Source of the DNA: Polaromonas sp. C04
Lineage (GTDB): Bacteria; Pseudomonadota; Gammaproteobacteria; Burkholderiales; Burkholderiaceae_C
Length of the DNA: 64,000 nucleotides
Direction of reading: 5' to 3'
Assembly (NCBI RefSeq): GCF_002002705.1
Contig: NZ_MUNS01000023.1
Location: forward strand, 1-64,000
Positions 56,020 to 64,000 of the stretch are shown in pieces. Made by a program: the position numbers and the translations under genes. How positions within the stretch are numbered: the first letter of the stretch is position 1; each line of letters begins with the position of its first letter. Under the pieces are notes generated by a model. It saw only the letters and a list, made by a program, of their open reading frames with translations. It was not told the DNA's origin and did not search any database.

Positions 56020-56904
56020 TCAGCGGGCCGGCTCAAGCTGCTGGTAGACCGCGTCGGCCAGTTTCATCAGACTTTCGCGCGGCAGCTGGCCTGCCAGCGC
56101 ATAGCCAAAGCCCTGGTCGATCCAGTAAAAGCGAGGCACCGGGCCATCGGTCGAGAAGCGAAATGCGGTTTCACCGCGCCCGTTGCCAGGCTCTCCTGTG
56201 GCGTGTGCGTTGGTCGCGTCGTGCGTCACGGCCCCCAGGTACAAGGTCACGCGCTCGCCGCTCGTGTTCTGGAACATGAACTGGGCGCGTGCGCCGTCGT
56301 CGCCGGGCAGCAGTCGTCCGCCCACCAGCGCATAGCCCTGCGCCGACAGGTCGGGGATCTTCAAGGGCTTGCCCAGGCGTTTGGACAGCCATTGCACCAA
56401 ATGCTCCTGCTGCGCCGCCGTGACTTCGACAGGGTGGCGCACCTCGGGCGCATAAACGGCATGGGCCACGGCGGCCTGATGCGCAAATTCCTGGCCGGCC
56501 CGGGCCTTGTCCAGCGCTTGCACCACTCCGGGCCGCAGCGCCTGGGCATGGTCGTAGCCGCCATGCGCCAGCCAGCCCACGCCAAATGCGAGCACGACGC
56601 CGGCGGCGACGCCACTCAGGCGCCACCAGTGATCGAGTTGGTCCCATGCACCGGCGGCGCGTTGCGCGGCCGCCAGCAAGGTGGGCGGTATGGCCTCGTC
56701 GCGCAACGATCCGTGCAGGCTGCGCAGAGCCTCGCGCTGGGCGCGCCAGGCCACCAGGGTGGCGTGGGCGGCGGAATCCTGTGCCAGCCGCTCCTGCAGC
56801 GCGGCCTGCTCGGCCCCGGTGAGCTGCCCATCCAGCAGGGCATGCAGCTCGTCCTCGGTGACCGGGGTGAAATTTGGGGTATCCATGGGGTGGTCCGGGG
56901 GCAT
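56020..56904 (-). CDS. Transmembrane anti-sigma factor
   Basis: A 294-residue protein with a short N-terminal cytoplasmic anti-sigma part (about 10-85; DELHALLDGQLTGAEQAALQERL), one membrane helix (about 95-115; VAAGVVLAFGVGWLAHGG) and a periplasmic domain. It should hold the ECF sigma factor encoded immediately upstream. The ATG at 56904 overlaps the sigma stop by one base; ATG 56886 is a possible alternative. The inducing signal is unknown. Confidence 0.88.
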   Translation of the reverse strand: MPPDHPMDTPNFTPVTEDELHALLDGQLTGAEQAALQERLAQDSAAHATLVAWRAQREALRSLHGSLRDEAIPPTLLAAAQRAAGAWDQLDHWWRLSGVAAGVVLAFGVGWLAHGGYDHAQALRPGVVQALDKARAGQEFAHQAAVAHAVYAPEVRHPVEVTAAQQEHLVQWLSKRLGKPLKIPDLSAQGYALVGGRLLPGDDGARAQFMFQNTSGERVTLYLGAVTHDATNAHATGEPGNGRGETAFRFSTDGPVPRFYWIDQGFGYALAGQLPRESLMKLADAVYQQLEPAR

Positions 56905-57428
56905 TATTTGAGCCGGCGCAGCACAGGTGGATGGCTGGCTTTGTCGGGCCGGCCCTCCATCAATTCGCGCAGGCGGCTGCGCGCGCGCGACAGGCGTGAC
57001 ATCACGGTGCCCAGGGGCACGCCGGTGATGCGGGCGACTTCGTCGTAGCGCAGATCCTCTACGCTGACCAGCAACAGCACCACACGCTGTTCTTCAGGCA
57101 GGCGCAGCAGGCAGCGCTCGATGTCCAGCGTCAGGTCTGTTGCCGCACCGCTGGCCTGCAGTTCGTGGCCCGCATCGTCCACATCGACCCGGACTCCCGC
57201 GGCCGATTGCCGCGCGCTGCGCCGCACCTGGCTGACAAACTGGTTGTGCATCAGGGTAAACAGCCAGGCCCGCAGATTCGAGCCTGCCGTCCACAGACGC
57301 CACTTGCTGCAGGCGCGCTCCAGCGTGTCCTGTACCAGGTCGTCGGCAGCCCAGGCATCGCCGGTCAGCACACGCGCGTAGCGCCGCAGGCCGGGGATCT
57401 GGGCAACCAGTTCGGAGCGGTGATCCAT
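56904..57428 (-). CDS. ECF RNA polymerase sigma factor
   Basis: A 174-residue group 4 sigma factor. Region 2 is at about 10-75 (AWAADDLVQDTLERACSKWRLW, LRAWLFTLMHNQFVSQVRR) and region 4 at about 110-160 (LPEEQRVVLLLVSVEDLRYDEVARITGVPLGTVMSRLSRAR). It is translationally coupled to the membrane anti-sigma and lies 24 bp after a lipoprotein gene. Likely controls its own operon and an envelope response. Confidence 0.95.
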   Translation of the reverse strand: MDHRSELVAQIPGLRRYARVLTGDAWAADDLVQDTLERACSKWRLWTAGSNLRAWLFTLMHNQFVSQVRRSARQSAAGVRVDVDDAGHELQASGAATDLTLDIERCLLRLPEEQRVVLLLVSVEDLRYDEVARITGVPLGTVMSRLSRARSRLRELMEGRPDKASHPPVLRRLK

Positions 57429-57452
57429 GGACTGTGGCTGTCGCGCCGACTC

Positions 57453-57827
57453 TTACGGCTTGGCGGCGTGCCACAGCTTCAGAAAACCGTCGCCGCCTTT
57501 GTCGCCGGGCTTGGCGTCCTTGGACCAGTAATACAGCGGCTTGCCCTTGACGGCCCATTGCATCTTGCCATCTTCACGGGTGATCATCGTGTAGTCGCCC
57601 GAGGCCTTGTCGCTGCTGCTGGCCACGAACGGCGGCCAGTTGGTCGCACAGCCTCCATTGCAGGCGGACTTGCCCGAGCCCGCCATGTCCTTGTCAAAGG
57701 TGTAGAGCGTCATGTCGTTGGGGCCGACCAGCACGCCGTCGGCCACCTTGGCGGGCGTTTGGGCGTACATGGAAGCACAGCCTGCGAGCAGGGTGGCGGC
57801 GAGGGCGGCGGCGGGTATCAGTTTCAT
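57453..57827 (-). CDS. Secreted-repeat lipoprotein (COG4315 type)
   Basis: A 124-residue protein with a lipoprotein signal (LIPAAALAATLLAGC, lipobox LAGC at residues 14-17) and two short repeats of the kind described as secreted repeat of unknown function (MTLYTFDKDMAGSGKSACNG; KGKPLYYWSKDAKPGDKGGDG). The repeats share Leu-Tyr-hydrophobic and Cys/Trp features. First gene of an operon with the sigma and anti-sigma, hence a likely target or signal source. ATG 57827 has GGAG six bases upstream. Function unknown. Confidence 0.88.
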   Translation of the reverse strand: MKLIPAAALAATLLAGCASMYAQTPAKVADGVLVGPNDMTLYTFDKDMAGSGKSACNGGCATNWPPFVASSSDKASGDYTMITREDGKMQWAVKGKPLYYWSKDAKPGDKGGDGFLKLWHAAKP

Positions 57828-57931
57828 GAAGTTCTCCATTGGGTTGCGGGGGCAGAAAAAGGTCTGCACCCGCATCAACGCCGAGGCATGCGTCTATATT
57901 CCATGGGCGCCGGATTTATTTCCGCGTTACA

Positions 57932-58417
57932 TCAACGATGGCGCACCTTCATGGCGCGTTCAACCTCGCGCTTGCCCTCGCGGTCCTTGATGGTGTCGCG
58001 CTTGTCGTGCTCGGCCTTGCCCTTGGCCAGCGCAATTTCGCATTTGACCTTGCCGGCCTTCCAGTGCAGGTTGAGCGGCACCAGGGTGTAGCCCTTTTGC
58101 TCCACCTTGCCAATCAGCCGCTTGATCTCTTCCTTGTGCATCAGCAGCTTCTTGGTGCGCACCTTGTCGGGGTTGATGTGGGTGGAGGCACTGCCCAGCG
58201 GATTGATCTGGCAGCCAATCACATACAGCTCGCCGTCGCGGATCACCACGTAGCCATCGGTCAGTTGCACCTTGCCCTCGCGCAGCGACTTCACCTCCCA
58301 GCCTTCCAGCACCATGCCGGCCTCGAAACGCTCCTCGAAGAAGTAGTTGTATGCAGCTTTCTTGTTGTCGGCAATCCGGGTCGGTTTTTGTGCAGCGGTA
58401 TCGGGTTTCTTGGCCAT
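57932..58417 (-). CDS. smpB: SsrA-binding protein SmpB
   Basis: A 161-residue protein that binds tmRNA for rescue of stalled ribosomes. It has an OB-fold core ([35 protein letters not shown]), the [16 protein letters not shown] segment, and a basic C-terminal tail ([19 protein letters not shown]). It is divergent from ratA, the conserved order in beta- and gammaproteobacteria. Confidence 0.97.
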   Translation of the reverse strand: MAKKPDTAAQKPTRIADNKKAAYNYFFEERFEAGMVLEGWEVKSLREGKVQLTDGYVVIRDGELYVIGCQINPLGSASTHINPDKVRTKKLLMHKEEIKRLIGKVEQKGYTLVPLNLHWKAGKVKCEIALAKGKAEHDKRDTIKDREGKREVERAMKVRHR

Positions 58418-58496
58418 GGGGTCCAGATGGGGTTGAAAAGCGGGCTTGTAAGAGGGCGCGCAAGGCTTGTCTACAATTCCGCGAGCCTTACATTCT

Positions 58497-58937
58497 ATGA
58501 AAACCGTCCACAAGTCCGTCCTGATCTGGTACAGCCCCGAAGAAATGTTCGCCCTGGTCACGGATGTGGCGCGCTATCCGCAGTTCCTGCCCTGGTGCGA
58601 CCACGCCGCTGTGGTCGAGGTCGATGCCGCGGGCATGACGGCCGAAGTTGGCATCTCGTTCGGCGGCATCCGCCAGGTCTTTATCACCCGCAATGACCAT
58701 GTGGCGGGACGCCAGGTGGGCATGAGACTGGTCAAGGGGCCGTTTTCCCGGCTGGACGGGCAGTGGAACTTCGTGCCGCTGGGGGAAGGCGGCGAGCGCG
58801 CCTGCCGGGTTGAGCTCACACTCAACTACGGCTTCGACAATGCGGCGCTGGCGACGTTGGTGGGGCCGGTGTTCGACAAGATCGCCGGCAGCCTGGTGGA
58901 TGCCTTCGTCAAGCGGGCCGGACAGGTTTACGGGTAA
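58497..58937 (+). CDS. ratA: RatA-like START-domain protein (coenzyme Q-binding)
   Basis: A 146-residue protein of the polyketide-cyclase/START family ([31 protein letters not shown]). Relatives have been described as a ribosome-association toxin and as Coq10-like ubiquinone chaperones; I regard the second as the more likely core role. It is divergent from smpB and followed by rnfH, its standard partner, 4 bp downstream. TACAAT at 58472-58477 may be its -10 box. Confidence 0.93.
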   Translation: MKTVHKSVLIWYSPEEMFALVTDVARYPQFLPWCDHAAVVEVDAAGMTAEVGISFGGIRQVFITRNDHVAGRQVGMRLVKGPFSRLDGQWNFVPLGEGGERACRVELTLNYGFDNAALATLVGPVFDKIAGSLVDAFVKRAGQVYG

Positions 58938-58941
58938 GGCC

Positions 58942-59277
58942 ATGACGATCCGCGTCAGCATTGTCTATTCCAGCGGGCCGCGCCACACCCATGAGCAATG
59001 GGTCACGCTGGAGGATGGCGCCAGCGTCCTGCAGGCCTTGCAGATCAGTGGTGTGCTGCAGGCATTTCCCGGGATTGGCCTGGCGCATGCGAGTGTCGGG
59101 GTCTGGAGTCGCAAGGCCGGCCTGAACCAACTGCTGCGCGAGCATGATCGGGTCGAAGTCTACCGGCCGCTCACGGTGGACCCCAAGGTGGCGCGGCGCG
59201 AGCGCTTTCGCAAGCAGGGTGCCAAGGCGGCCGGGCTGTTTGCCAAGAAGCGCTCGGGCGCCAAAGCCGGCTATTGA
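58942..59277 (+). CDS. rnfH: RnfH-family protein (UPF0125, RatB)
   Basis: A 111-residue ubiquitin-like beta-grasp protein (IRVSIVYSSGPRHTHEQWVTLEDGASVLQALQ ... VGVWSRKAGLNQLLREHDRVEVYRPLTVDPK). The C-terminus is basic (KKRSGAKAGY). It follows ratA by 4 bp. The biochemical role of the family is poorly defined. Confidence 0.93.
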   Translation: MTIRVSIVYSSGPRHTHEQWVTLEDGASVLQALQISGVLQAFPGIGLAHASVGVWSRKAGLNQLLREHDRVEVYRPLTVDPKVARRERFRKQGAKAAGLFAKKRSGAKAGY

Positions 59278-59304
59278 GCCAGCGGCCGTGCAGGAATGGC
59301 CGGC

Positions 59305-59823
59305 CTAATTGCAGTCGGCATTGATGATGGACTGAACGCGCTGAGTCTCAGCGGCCCGCGCGGCGTCGTCCATGATCACGCGCTCGCCCTTGTCATTGGT
59401 GCTGGCAATGCGCACGCCGGAGTCCAGGCCGGCCTTCGATTGCCTGGCGCGGGCGCAGTTGTCGGCTTTGGCCTGGGCTATCTTTTGCTCCTCGGCCTTT
59501 TTCTTGGCCGCTTGCGCGTCTTCGGCCTGTTTTTTCTTCTCTTCGAGTTCCTTGTCCTTGCCGCTGAGCTTGGGCGCCATGCCTTCCACTTTGGCGCTCG
59601 AAGTGCCCGCGTCGGTACCGGGTGCGGTCGCAGCGGCCGGCAAAATGACGGCTGGGCTGCGCCCGGCGGGCTGCTTCAGGATATTTTTTTCCGGTGTGTC
59701 GGCGGGCGGAGCACGATCACTGAACACCTTGCGGCCATCCTTATCGATCCATTGCCACTGCGCCATGGCCGACATCGACATCAGGCAGGCCACGCCGAAC
59801 AGGAAAACTCTAGACAAATTCAT
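59305..59823 (-). CDS. DUF4124-domain periplasmic protein
   Basis: A 172-residue exported protein: signal peptide (to about residue 21, MSMSAMAQ), a DUF4124 module (QWQWIDKDGRKVFSDRAPP), a flexible segment, then a long Lys/Glu/Ala coiled coil (about 88-122). The C-terminus contains two cysteines (DNCARARQSK and NADCN). Common in betaproteobacteria next to guaB, function unknown. It is divergent from guaB. Confidence 0.88.
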   Translation of the reverse strand: MNLSRVFLFGVACLMSMSAMAQWQWIDKDGRKVFSDRAPPADTPEKNILKQPAGRSPAVILPAAATAPGTDAGTSSAKVEGMAPKLSGKDKELEEKKKQAEDAQAAKKKAEEQKIAQAKADNCARARQSKAGLDSGVRIASTNDKGERVIMDDAARAAETQRVQSIINADCN

Positions 59824-59974
59824 GCGGGGTAGTTTAGCGCCGGCATCGCGAATTTTGTGTTGCATTCCTTCCACTGGCATCGTGCTGGGCGGCAGTTTGT
59901 CAACTTTTGCCGGCCATCGCCCTTCAGGGTAAACACCAGAGGCGCGGGTACAATCTGTTTTTTGGAGCCATCTC

Positions 59975-61444
59975 ATGCGCCTATTAGGAAAAGCGCTCAC
60001 CTTCGACGATGTGTTGCTGGTGCCAGCGTTCTCCCAGGTCCTGCCCAAGGACACTTCTCTCGCGACCCGTTTCTCCCGCAACATTTCCCTGAACCTGCCC
60101 CTGGTGTCCGCCGCCATGGACACGGTCACGGAAGCCCGCCTGGCAATCGCCATCGCGCAGGAAGGCGGCATGGGCATCGTGCACAAGAACTTCACCGCGC
60201 AGGAACAGGCCGCCCAGGTGGCCAAGGTCAAGCGCTACGAGTCGGGCGTGCTGCGCGACCCGGTGGTGATCACGCCCAACCACACGGTGCGCCAGGTCAT
60301 GGACCTGTCGGAGCAGCTCGGTGTCTCGGGCTTTCCGGTCTGCGATGCCGGCAAGGTGGTGGGCATCGTCACCAGCCGCGATTTGCTCTTCGAGACCCGC
60401 TACGACGTGCCCGTGCGCGAGATCATGACGCCGCGCGAGAAGCTGGTCACGGTCAAGGAAGGCGTGACCTCCGCCGAAGCGCGTGCGCTGCTGAACAAAT
60501 ACAAGCTGGAGCGGCTGCTGATGGTGAACGACGCGTTCGAGCTCAAGGGTTTGATCACCGTCAAGGACATCACCAAGCAGACCAGCTTTCCGAATGCCGC
60601 ACGTGACTCGCATGGCAAGCTACGGGTGGGCGCGGCGGTCGGGGTGGGCGAGGGCACGGAAGAGCGGGTGGAGGCGCTGGTCAAGGCCGGCGTCGATGCC
60701 ATCGTGGTGGACACCGCGCACGGCCACAGCCAGGGCGTGATCGAACGCGTGCGCTGGGTCAAGCGCAACTACCCGCAGGTGGATGTGATCGGCGGCAACA
60801 TCGCCACCGGCGCGGCGGCGCTGGCGCTGGTCGAGGCCGGCGCCGATGCGGTCAAGGTCGGCATCGGCCCCGGCAGCATCTGCACCACGCGCATCGTGGC
60901 CGGCGTGGGCGTGCCGCAAATCATGGCGATCGACAGCGTGGCAACAGCCCTGCAGGGCAGCGGCGTGCCTTTGATCGCCGATGGCGGCATCCGCTATTCG
61001 GGGGACATTGCCAAGGCGATTGCCGCCGGCGCCAGCACCGTGATGATGGGCGGCATGTTCGCCGGCACCGAAGAGGCGCCTGGCGAGGTGATCCTGTTCC
61101 AGGGCCGCAGTTACAAGAGCTATCGCGGCATGGGCTCCATTGGCGCCATGCAGCAGGGCAGCGCCGACCGCTACTTCCAGGAGGCTACCACCGGCAACCC
61201 GAATGCCGACAAGCTGGTGCCCGAGGGCATTGAAGGCCGCGTGCCGTACAAGGGATCGATGGTCTCCATCGTGTACCAGATGGCGGGCGGCGTGCGCGCC
61301 AGCATGGGTTACTGCGGTTGCGCCACGATCGAGGACATGAAAAACAGGGCCGAGTTCGTGGAAATCACCACCGCCGGCATTCGTGAGAGCCATGTCCACG
61401 ACGTGCAGATCACCAAAGAAGCCCCCAACTACCGCGCCGACTGA
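59975..61444 (+). CDS. guaB: IMP dehydrogenase
   Basis: A 489-residue enzyme making XMP from IMP with NAD, the first step to GMP. Barrel start [20 protein letters not shown], two CBS domains (about 95-205), the catalytic loop [11 protein letters not shown] with the nucleophilic cysteine, and the flap region [13 protein letters not shown] are present. Together with guaA, 11 bp downstream, it forms the guaBA operon. TTGGAG lies 10 bases before the ATG. Confidence 0.98.
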   Translation: MRLLGKALTFDDVLLVPAFSQVLPKDTSLATRFSRNISLNLPLVSAAMDTVTEARLAIAIAQEGGMGIVHKNFTAQEQAAQVAKVKRYESGVLRDPVVITPNHTVRQVMDLSEQLGVSGFPVCDAGKVVGIVTSRDLLFETRYDVPVREIMTPREKLVTVKEGVTSAEARALLNKYKLERLLMVNDAFELKGLITVKDITKQTSFPNAARDSHGKLRVGAAVGVGEGTEERVEALVKAGVDAIVVDTAHGHSQGVIERVRWVKRNYPQVDVIGGNIATGAAALALVEAGADAVKVGIGPGSICTTRIVAGVGVPQIMAIDSVATALQGSGVPLIADGGIRYSGDIAKAIAAGASTVMMGGMFAGTEEAPGEVILFQGRSYKSYRGMGSIGAMQQGSADRYFQEATTGNPNADKLVPEGIEGRVPYKGSMVSIVYQMAGGVRASMGYCGCATIEDMKNRAEFVEITTAGIRESHVHDVQITKEAPNYRAD

Positions 61445-61455
61445 TTTTCTTTTTC

Positions 61456-63075
61456 ATGCAGCACCAAAAAATCCTCATCCTCGATTTCGGCTCGCAGGTC
61501 ACCCAGCTCATTGCGCGGCGTGTGCGCGATGCCCACGTTTTTTGTGAAGTTCACCCCTGCGACGTGACCAACGAGTGGGTGCACGAGTATGCGAAGGACG
61601 GCCGGCTTAAAGGCGTGATCCTGTCCGGCAGCCACGCCAGCATCTACGAGGAGACCACCGACAAGGCGCCGCAGGCCGTATTCGATCTGGGCGTGCCGGT
61701 GCTGGGCATTTGCTACGGCATGCAGGCCATGGCGCACCAGCTGGGCGGCGTCGTGCAAAGCGGGCACAAGCGAGAGTTCGGCCCTGCCGATGTGCGGGCG
61801 CATGGCCACGCCCAGCTCCTCGAGGGCATCCAGGACTACACCACCCCGATGGGCCACGGCATGTTGCAGGTGTGGATGAGCCATGGCGACAAGGTCACCG
61901 AGTTGCCACCCGGGTTCAGGCTCATGGCGTCCACCGACAGCTGCCCGATTGCCGGCATGGCCGACGAAGAGCGCCGGTTTTACGGTGTGCAGTTCCACCC
62001 TGAAGTCACGCACACCAAGCGCGGCGCGGCCATTCTGGAGCGCTTTGTGCTGGACATCTGTGGCACTCGCGCCGACTGGATCATGGGCGACTACATCGGC
62101 GAGGCGGTCGAGAAAATCCGCGCGCAGGTCGGCAGCGATGAAGTCATTCTGGGCCTGTCCGGCGGCGTCGATTCCTCCGTGGCGGCCGCGCTGATCCACC
62201 GCGCCATCGGCGACCAGCTCACCTGCGTGTTCGTCGATCACGGACTGCTGCGCCTGAACGAGGGCGACATGGTGATGGACATGTTTGTCGGCAAGCTGCA
62301 CGCCAAGGTCATCCGGGTGGATGCAGCGACGCAGTTTCTCGGGCACCTGGCGGGCGTGAGCGAGCCGGAGGCCAAGCGCAAGATCATCGGGCGCGAGTTT
62401 GTCGAGGTATTCAAGGCGCAAGCCCAGAAGCTGCGGGCATCAGATGCTACAAAAAATGGAGCGAAATGGCTGGCTCAGGGCACCATCTATCCCGACGTGA
62501 TCGAGTCCGGCGGCGGTAAAGCCAAGAAGGCCGTGACGATCAAGAGCCACCACAACGTCGGCGGGCTGCCCGAACAATTGGGCCTGAAGCTGCTGGAGCC
62601 GCTGCGCGAGTTGTTCAAGGACGAAGTGCGCGAACTCGGCGTCGCGCTGGGCTTGCCGTACGACATGGTGTACCGCCATCCCTTCCCCGGCCCGGGCCTG
62701 GGTGTGCGCATCCTGGGCGAAGTCAAAAAGGACTACGCCGACCTGCTGCGCCGCGCCGACGCCATCTTCATCGAGGAGTTGCGCAATTTCAAGGACGAGG
62801 CGAGCGGCAAAAGCTGGTACGACCTGACCAGCCAGGCCTTCGCCGTGTTCCTGCCGGTCAAGAGCGTGGGCGTGATGGGGGACGGGCGCACCTACGATTA
62901 CGTGGTTGCGCTGCGTGCCGTGCAGACCAGCGACTTCATGACCGCCGACTGGGCCGAGCTGCCCTATGCGCTGCTCAAAAAGGTGTCCAGCCGCATCATC
63001 AACGAGGTGCGAGGCATCAACCGCGTGACCTACGACGTCAGTAGCAAGCCGCCGGCAACGATCGAGTGGGAGTAG
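61456..63075 (+). CDS. guaA: GMP synthase (glutamine-hydrolysing)
   Basis: A 539-residue enzyme converting XMP to GMP. It has a glutaminase domain with Cys86 (GICYGMQ) and the His/Glu pair in FHPEVTHT, an ATP-pyrophosphatase domain with [11 protein letters not shown], and a C-terminal dimerisation domain ending [15 protein letters not shown]. Residues 328-336 (ASDATKNGA) are about seven longer than in E. coli as I recall it and are encoded by an AT-rich patch (62437-62463), possibly a remnant of an inserted repeat. The fold should tolerate it because it lies before the conserved [11 protein letters not shown]. Confidence 0.98.
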   Translation: MQHQKILILDFGSQVTQLIARRVRDAHVFCEVHPCDVTNEWVHEYAKDGRLKGVILSGSHASIYEETTDKAPQAVFDLGVPVLGICYGMQAMAHQLGGVVQSGHKREFGPADVRAHGHAQLLEGIQDYTTPMGHGMLQVWMSHGDKVTELPPGFRLMASTDSCPIAGMADEERRFYGVQFHPEVTHTKRGAAILERFVLDICGTRADWIMGDYIGEAVEKIRAQVGSDEVILGLSGGVDSSVAAALIHRAIGDQLTCVFVDHGLLRLNEGDMVMDMFVGKLHAKVIRVDAATQFLGHLAGVSEPEAKRKIIGREFVEVFKAQAQKLRASDATKNGAKWLAQGTIYPDVIESGGGKAKKAVTIKSHHNVGGLPEQLGLKLLEPLRELFKDEVRELGVALGLPYDMVYRHPFPGPGLGVRILGEVKKDYADLLRRADAIFIEELRNFKDEASGKSWYDLTSQAFAVFLPVKSVGVMGDGRTYDYVVALRAVQTSDFMTADWAELPYALLKKVSSRIINEVRGINRVTYDVSSKPPATIEWE

Positions 63076-63096
63076 GGGGAGGCGCGGGGTTTCGCT

Positions 63097-63702
63097 GTGT
63101 CCAGACAAATTCCCGGCGTGCCCGGGCAGCTTTCGTTACCCGGGTTCGATGCTCCGTCGCAGCCGACGGACAGGTTGTTCTTCGCTATCTTTCCAGGCGC
63201 GACTGCCGCGGCGCGTATCGCGCAGCTTGCACAGCATCTGCGCGGTGAACATGGGTTGAAGGGCAGACCGCTCGCGACGGAGCGCTTTCACATCACGCTG
63301 CATCACCTCGGTGACTACGTCGGGCTGCCGCAGAGCGTGGTCGCTGCTGCGGGCGACGCTGCGGCAGCCGTCGTGATGTCGCCTTTCGAGGTCGCGTTCG
63401 ACCGCGCGGGGAGTTTCTCCGGACGGCCGCGCAACCGGCCGTTCGTGCTGCGCGCAGGCGATGGCGTCGCCGCACTGAGGGCATTTCAGCAGACGCTGGG
63501 CGAGGCGATGAAGAAGACCGGGCTCGGGCGCTGGGTGGAGCCGCAGTACACGCCCCACGTGACACTGCTGTACGACGACCGCCACGTCGCCGAACAGGCC
63601 ATCGAGACGATCGGATGGCGCGTCCACGAGTTCGTTCTCGTGCACAGCCTGCTCGGGCAGGGACTGCATGTGCCACTGGCGCGCTGGCCGCTGCGCGTCT
63701 GA
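63097..63702 (+). CDS. thpR: RNA 2',3'-cyclic phosphodiesterase (2'-5' RNA ligase family)
   Basis: A 201-residue 2H phosphoesterase with both H-x-T motifs, HITLHHLG (about residue 65) and HVTLLYDD (about residue 154). The family hydrolyses 2',3'-cyclic phosphates and ligates tRNA halves in vitro. The first 25 residues (to QPTDRLFFAIFPG) are a non-conserved lead. GTG at 63097 is the apparent start, 21 bp after guaA; no better codon is visible. Confidence 0.9.
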   Translation: MSRQIPGVPGQLSLPGFDAPSQPTDRLFFAIFPGATAAARIAQLAQHLRGEHGLKGRPLATERFHITLHHLGDYVGLPQSVVAAAGDAAAAVVMSPFEVAFDRAGSFSGRPRNRPFVLRAGDGVAALRAFQQTLGEAMKKTGLGRWVEPQYTPHVTLLYDDRHVAEQAIETIGWRVHEFVLVHSLLGQGLHVPLARWPLRV

Positions 63703-63742
63703 TCGGGTGAGCCGGCCTGGCATGGGCTAAAGTAAGCACACC

Positions 63743-64000
63743 ATGTACATGCCTCCCCAATTCAACGCCAAAGACCGGGCCCATGCGCTGACGCTCATGC
63801 GCAGCCACCCCTTTGCCAGCCTGATCAGCAACGACGACAGCGGTCTGCCGTATGTGACGCACCTGCCGCTGCATCTGGTGGAGCGCGGCGAGCAGCTCGT
63901 GCTGCTGGGCCACGTCGCAAAACCCAACCACCATTGGCGCTACCTGCAGGCGCGCCCGACCGCGGTGGTCACGTTCCTCGGCCCGCATGCCTACATGTCG
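63743..64000 (+). CDS. FMN-binding negative transcriptional regulator (PaiB-like), partial
   Basis: The first 86 residues of a PaiB-type flavin-binding protein: MYMPPQFNAKDRAHALTLM, SHPFASLISNDDSGLPYVTHLP, LVLLGHVAKPNHHWRYL. This is the split-barrel FMN domain seen in PaiB and related oxidoreductase-like regulators. The gene runs past the window end with no stop. Regulatory function is family-based and not certain. Confidence 0.88.
   Translation, partial: MYMPPQFNAKDRAHALTLMRSHPFASLISNDDSGLPYVTHLPLHLVERGEQLVLLGHVAKPNHHWRYLQARPTAVVTFLGPHAYMS

Overview
The window comes from a high-GC betaproteobacterium, most likely a member of the Comamonadaceae (Polaromonas/Rhodoferax/Variovorax-like). The evidence is the gene content and order (rimP-nusA-infB-rbfA-truB-typA, divergent smpB/ratA-rnfH, guaB-guaA, yejABEF), the protein sequences, and short palindromic repeats that I recall as typical of this family. 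No taxonomic search was possible.

Region 1 (1-6512) is accessory DNA. A RelE/HigB-type toxin with an XRE antitoxin lies at the left edge. Next is a compact integrative element of about 5.5 kb, bounded by an exact 15-bp direct repeat (1045-1059 and 6498-6512). The right copy is the 3' end of a tRNA-Ser(GGA) gene. The element encodes a tyrosine integrase, an AlpA-like regulator whose start codon sits in a hairpin, several small overlapping genes, and a probable winged-helix replication initiator whose gene carries four iteron-like 12-mers. It has no recognisable capsid, conjugation or defence genes.

Region 2 (6652-27395) is chromosomal backbone: a paraslipin/NfeD pair, a large PLP amino-acid decarboxylase, a periplasmic ATP-dependent DNA ligase, fabI, the yejABEF peptide importer, the rimP-nusA-infB-rbfA-truB operon, typA and an EamA exporter. 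Family-specific repeats have become coding sequence here: REP-like hairpins form the N-termini of YejE and TruB, and a 63-bp interspersed repeat lies in frame inside both yejF and truB.

Region 3 (27392-55863) is a catabolic island for creatine-type compounds. Creatinase with an MFS carrier converts creatine to sarcosine and urea. A second operon (NCS1 permease, N-methylhydantoinase HyuA/HyuB, N-carbamoylsarcosine amidohydrolase, divergent LysR regulator) converts N-methylhydantoin to sarcosine. Both feed a long operon, glyA-sdaA-soxBDAG-folB-purU: sarcosine is oxidised to glycine plus methylene-tetrahydrofolate, SHMT makes serine, serine dehydratase makes pyruvate, and PurU returns excess C1 units as formate. 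Two GlxA-type AraC regulators, a polyamine-type ABC transporter and a PabB-PabC fusion are interspersed. The left border carries a chimeric pseudogene joining a methylene-THF reductase C-terminal-type domain to an ABC-permease tail, so this border has been rearranged. No creatinine deiminase or creatininase is in the window.

Region 4 (56020-64000) is again backbone: a lipoprotein/ECF-sigma/anti-sigma operon, smpB, ratA-rnfH, a DUF4124 protein, guaB-guaA, thpR, and the start of a PaiB-like FMN-binding gene cut by the window end.
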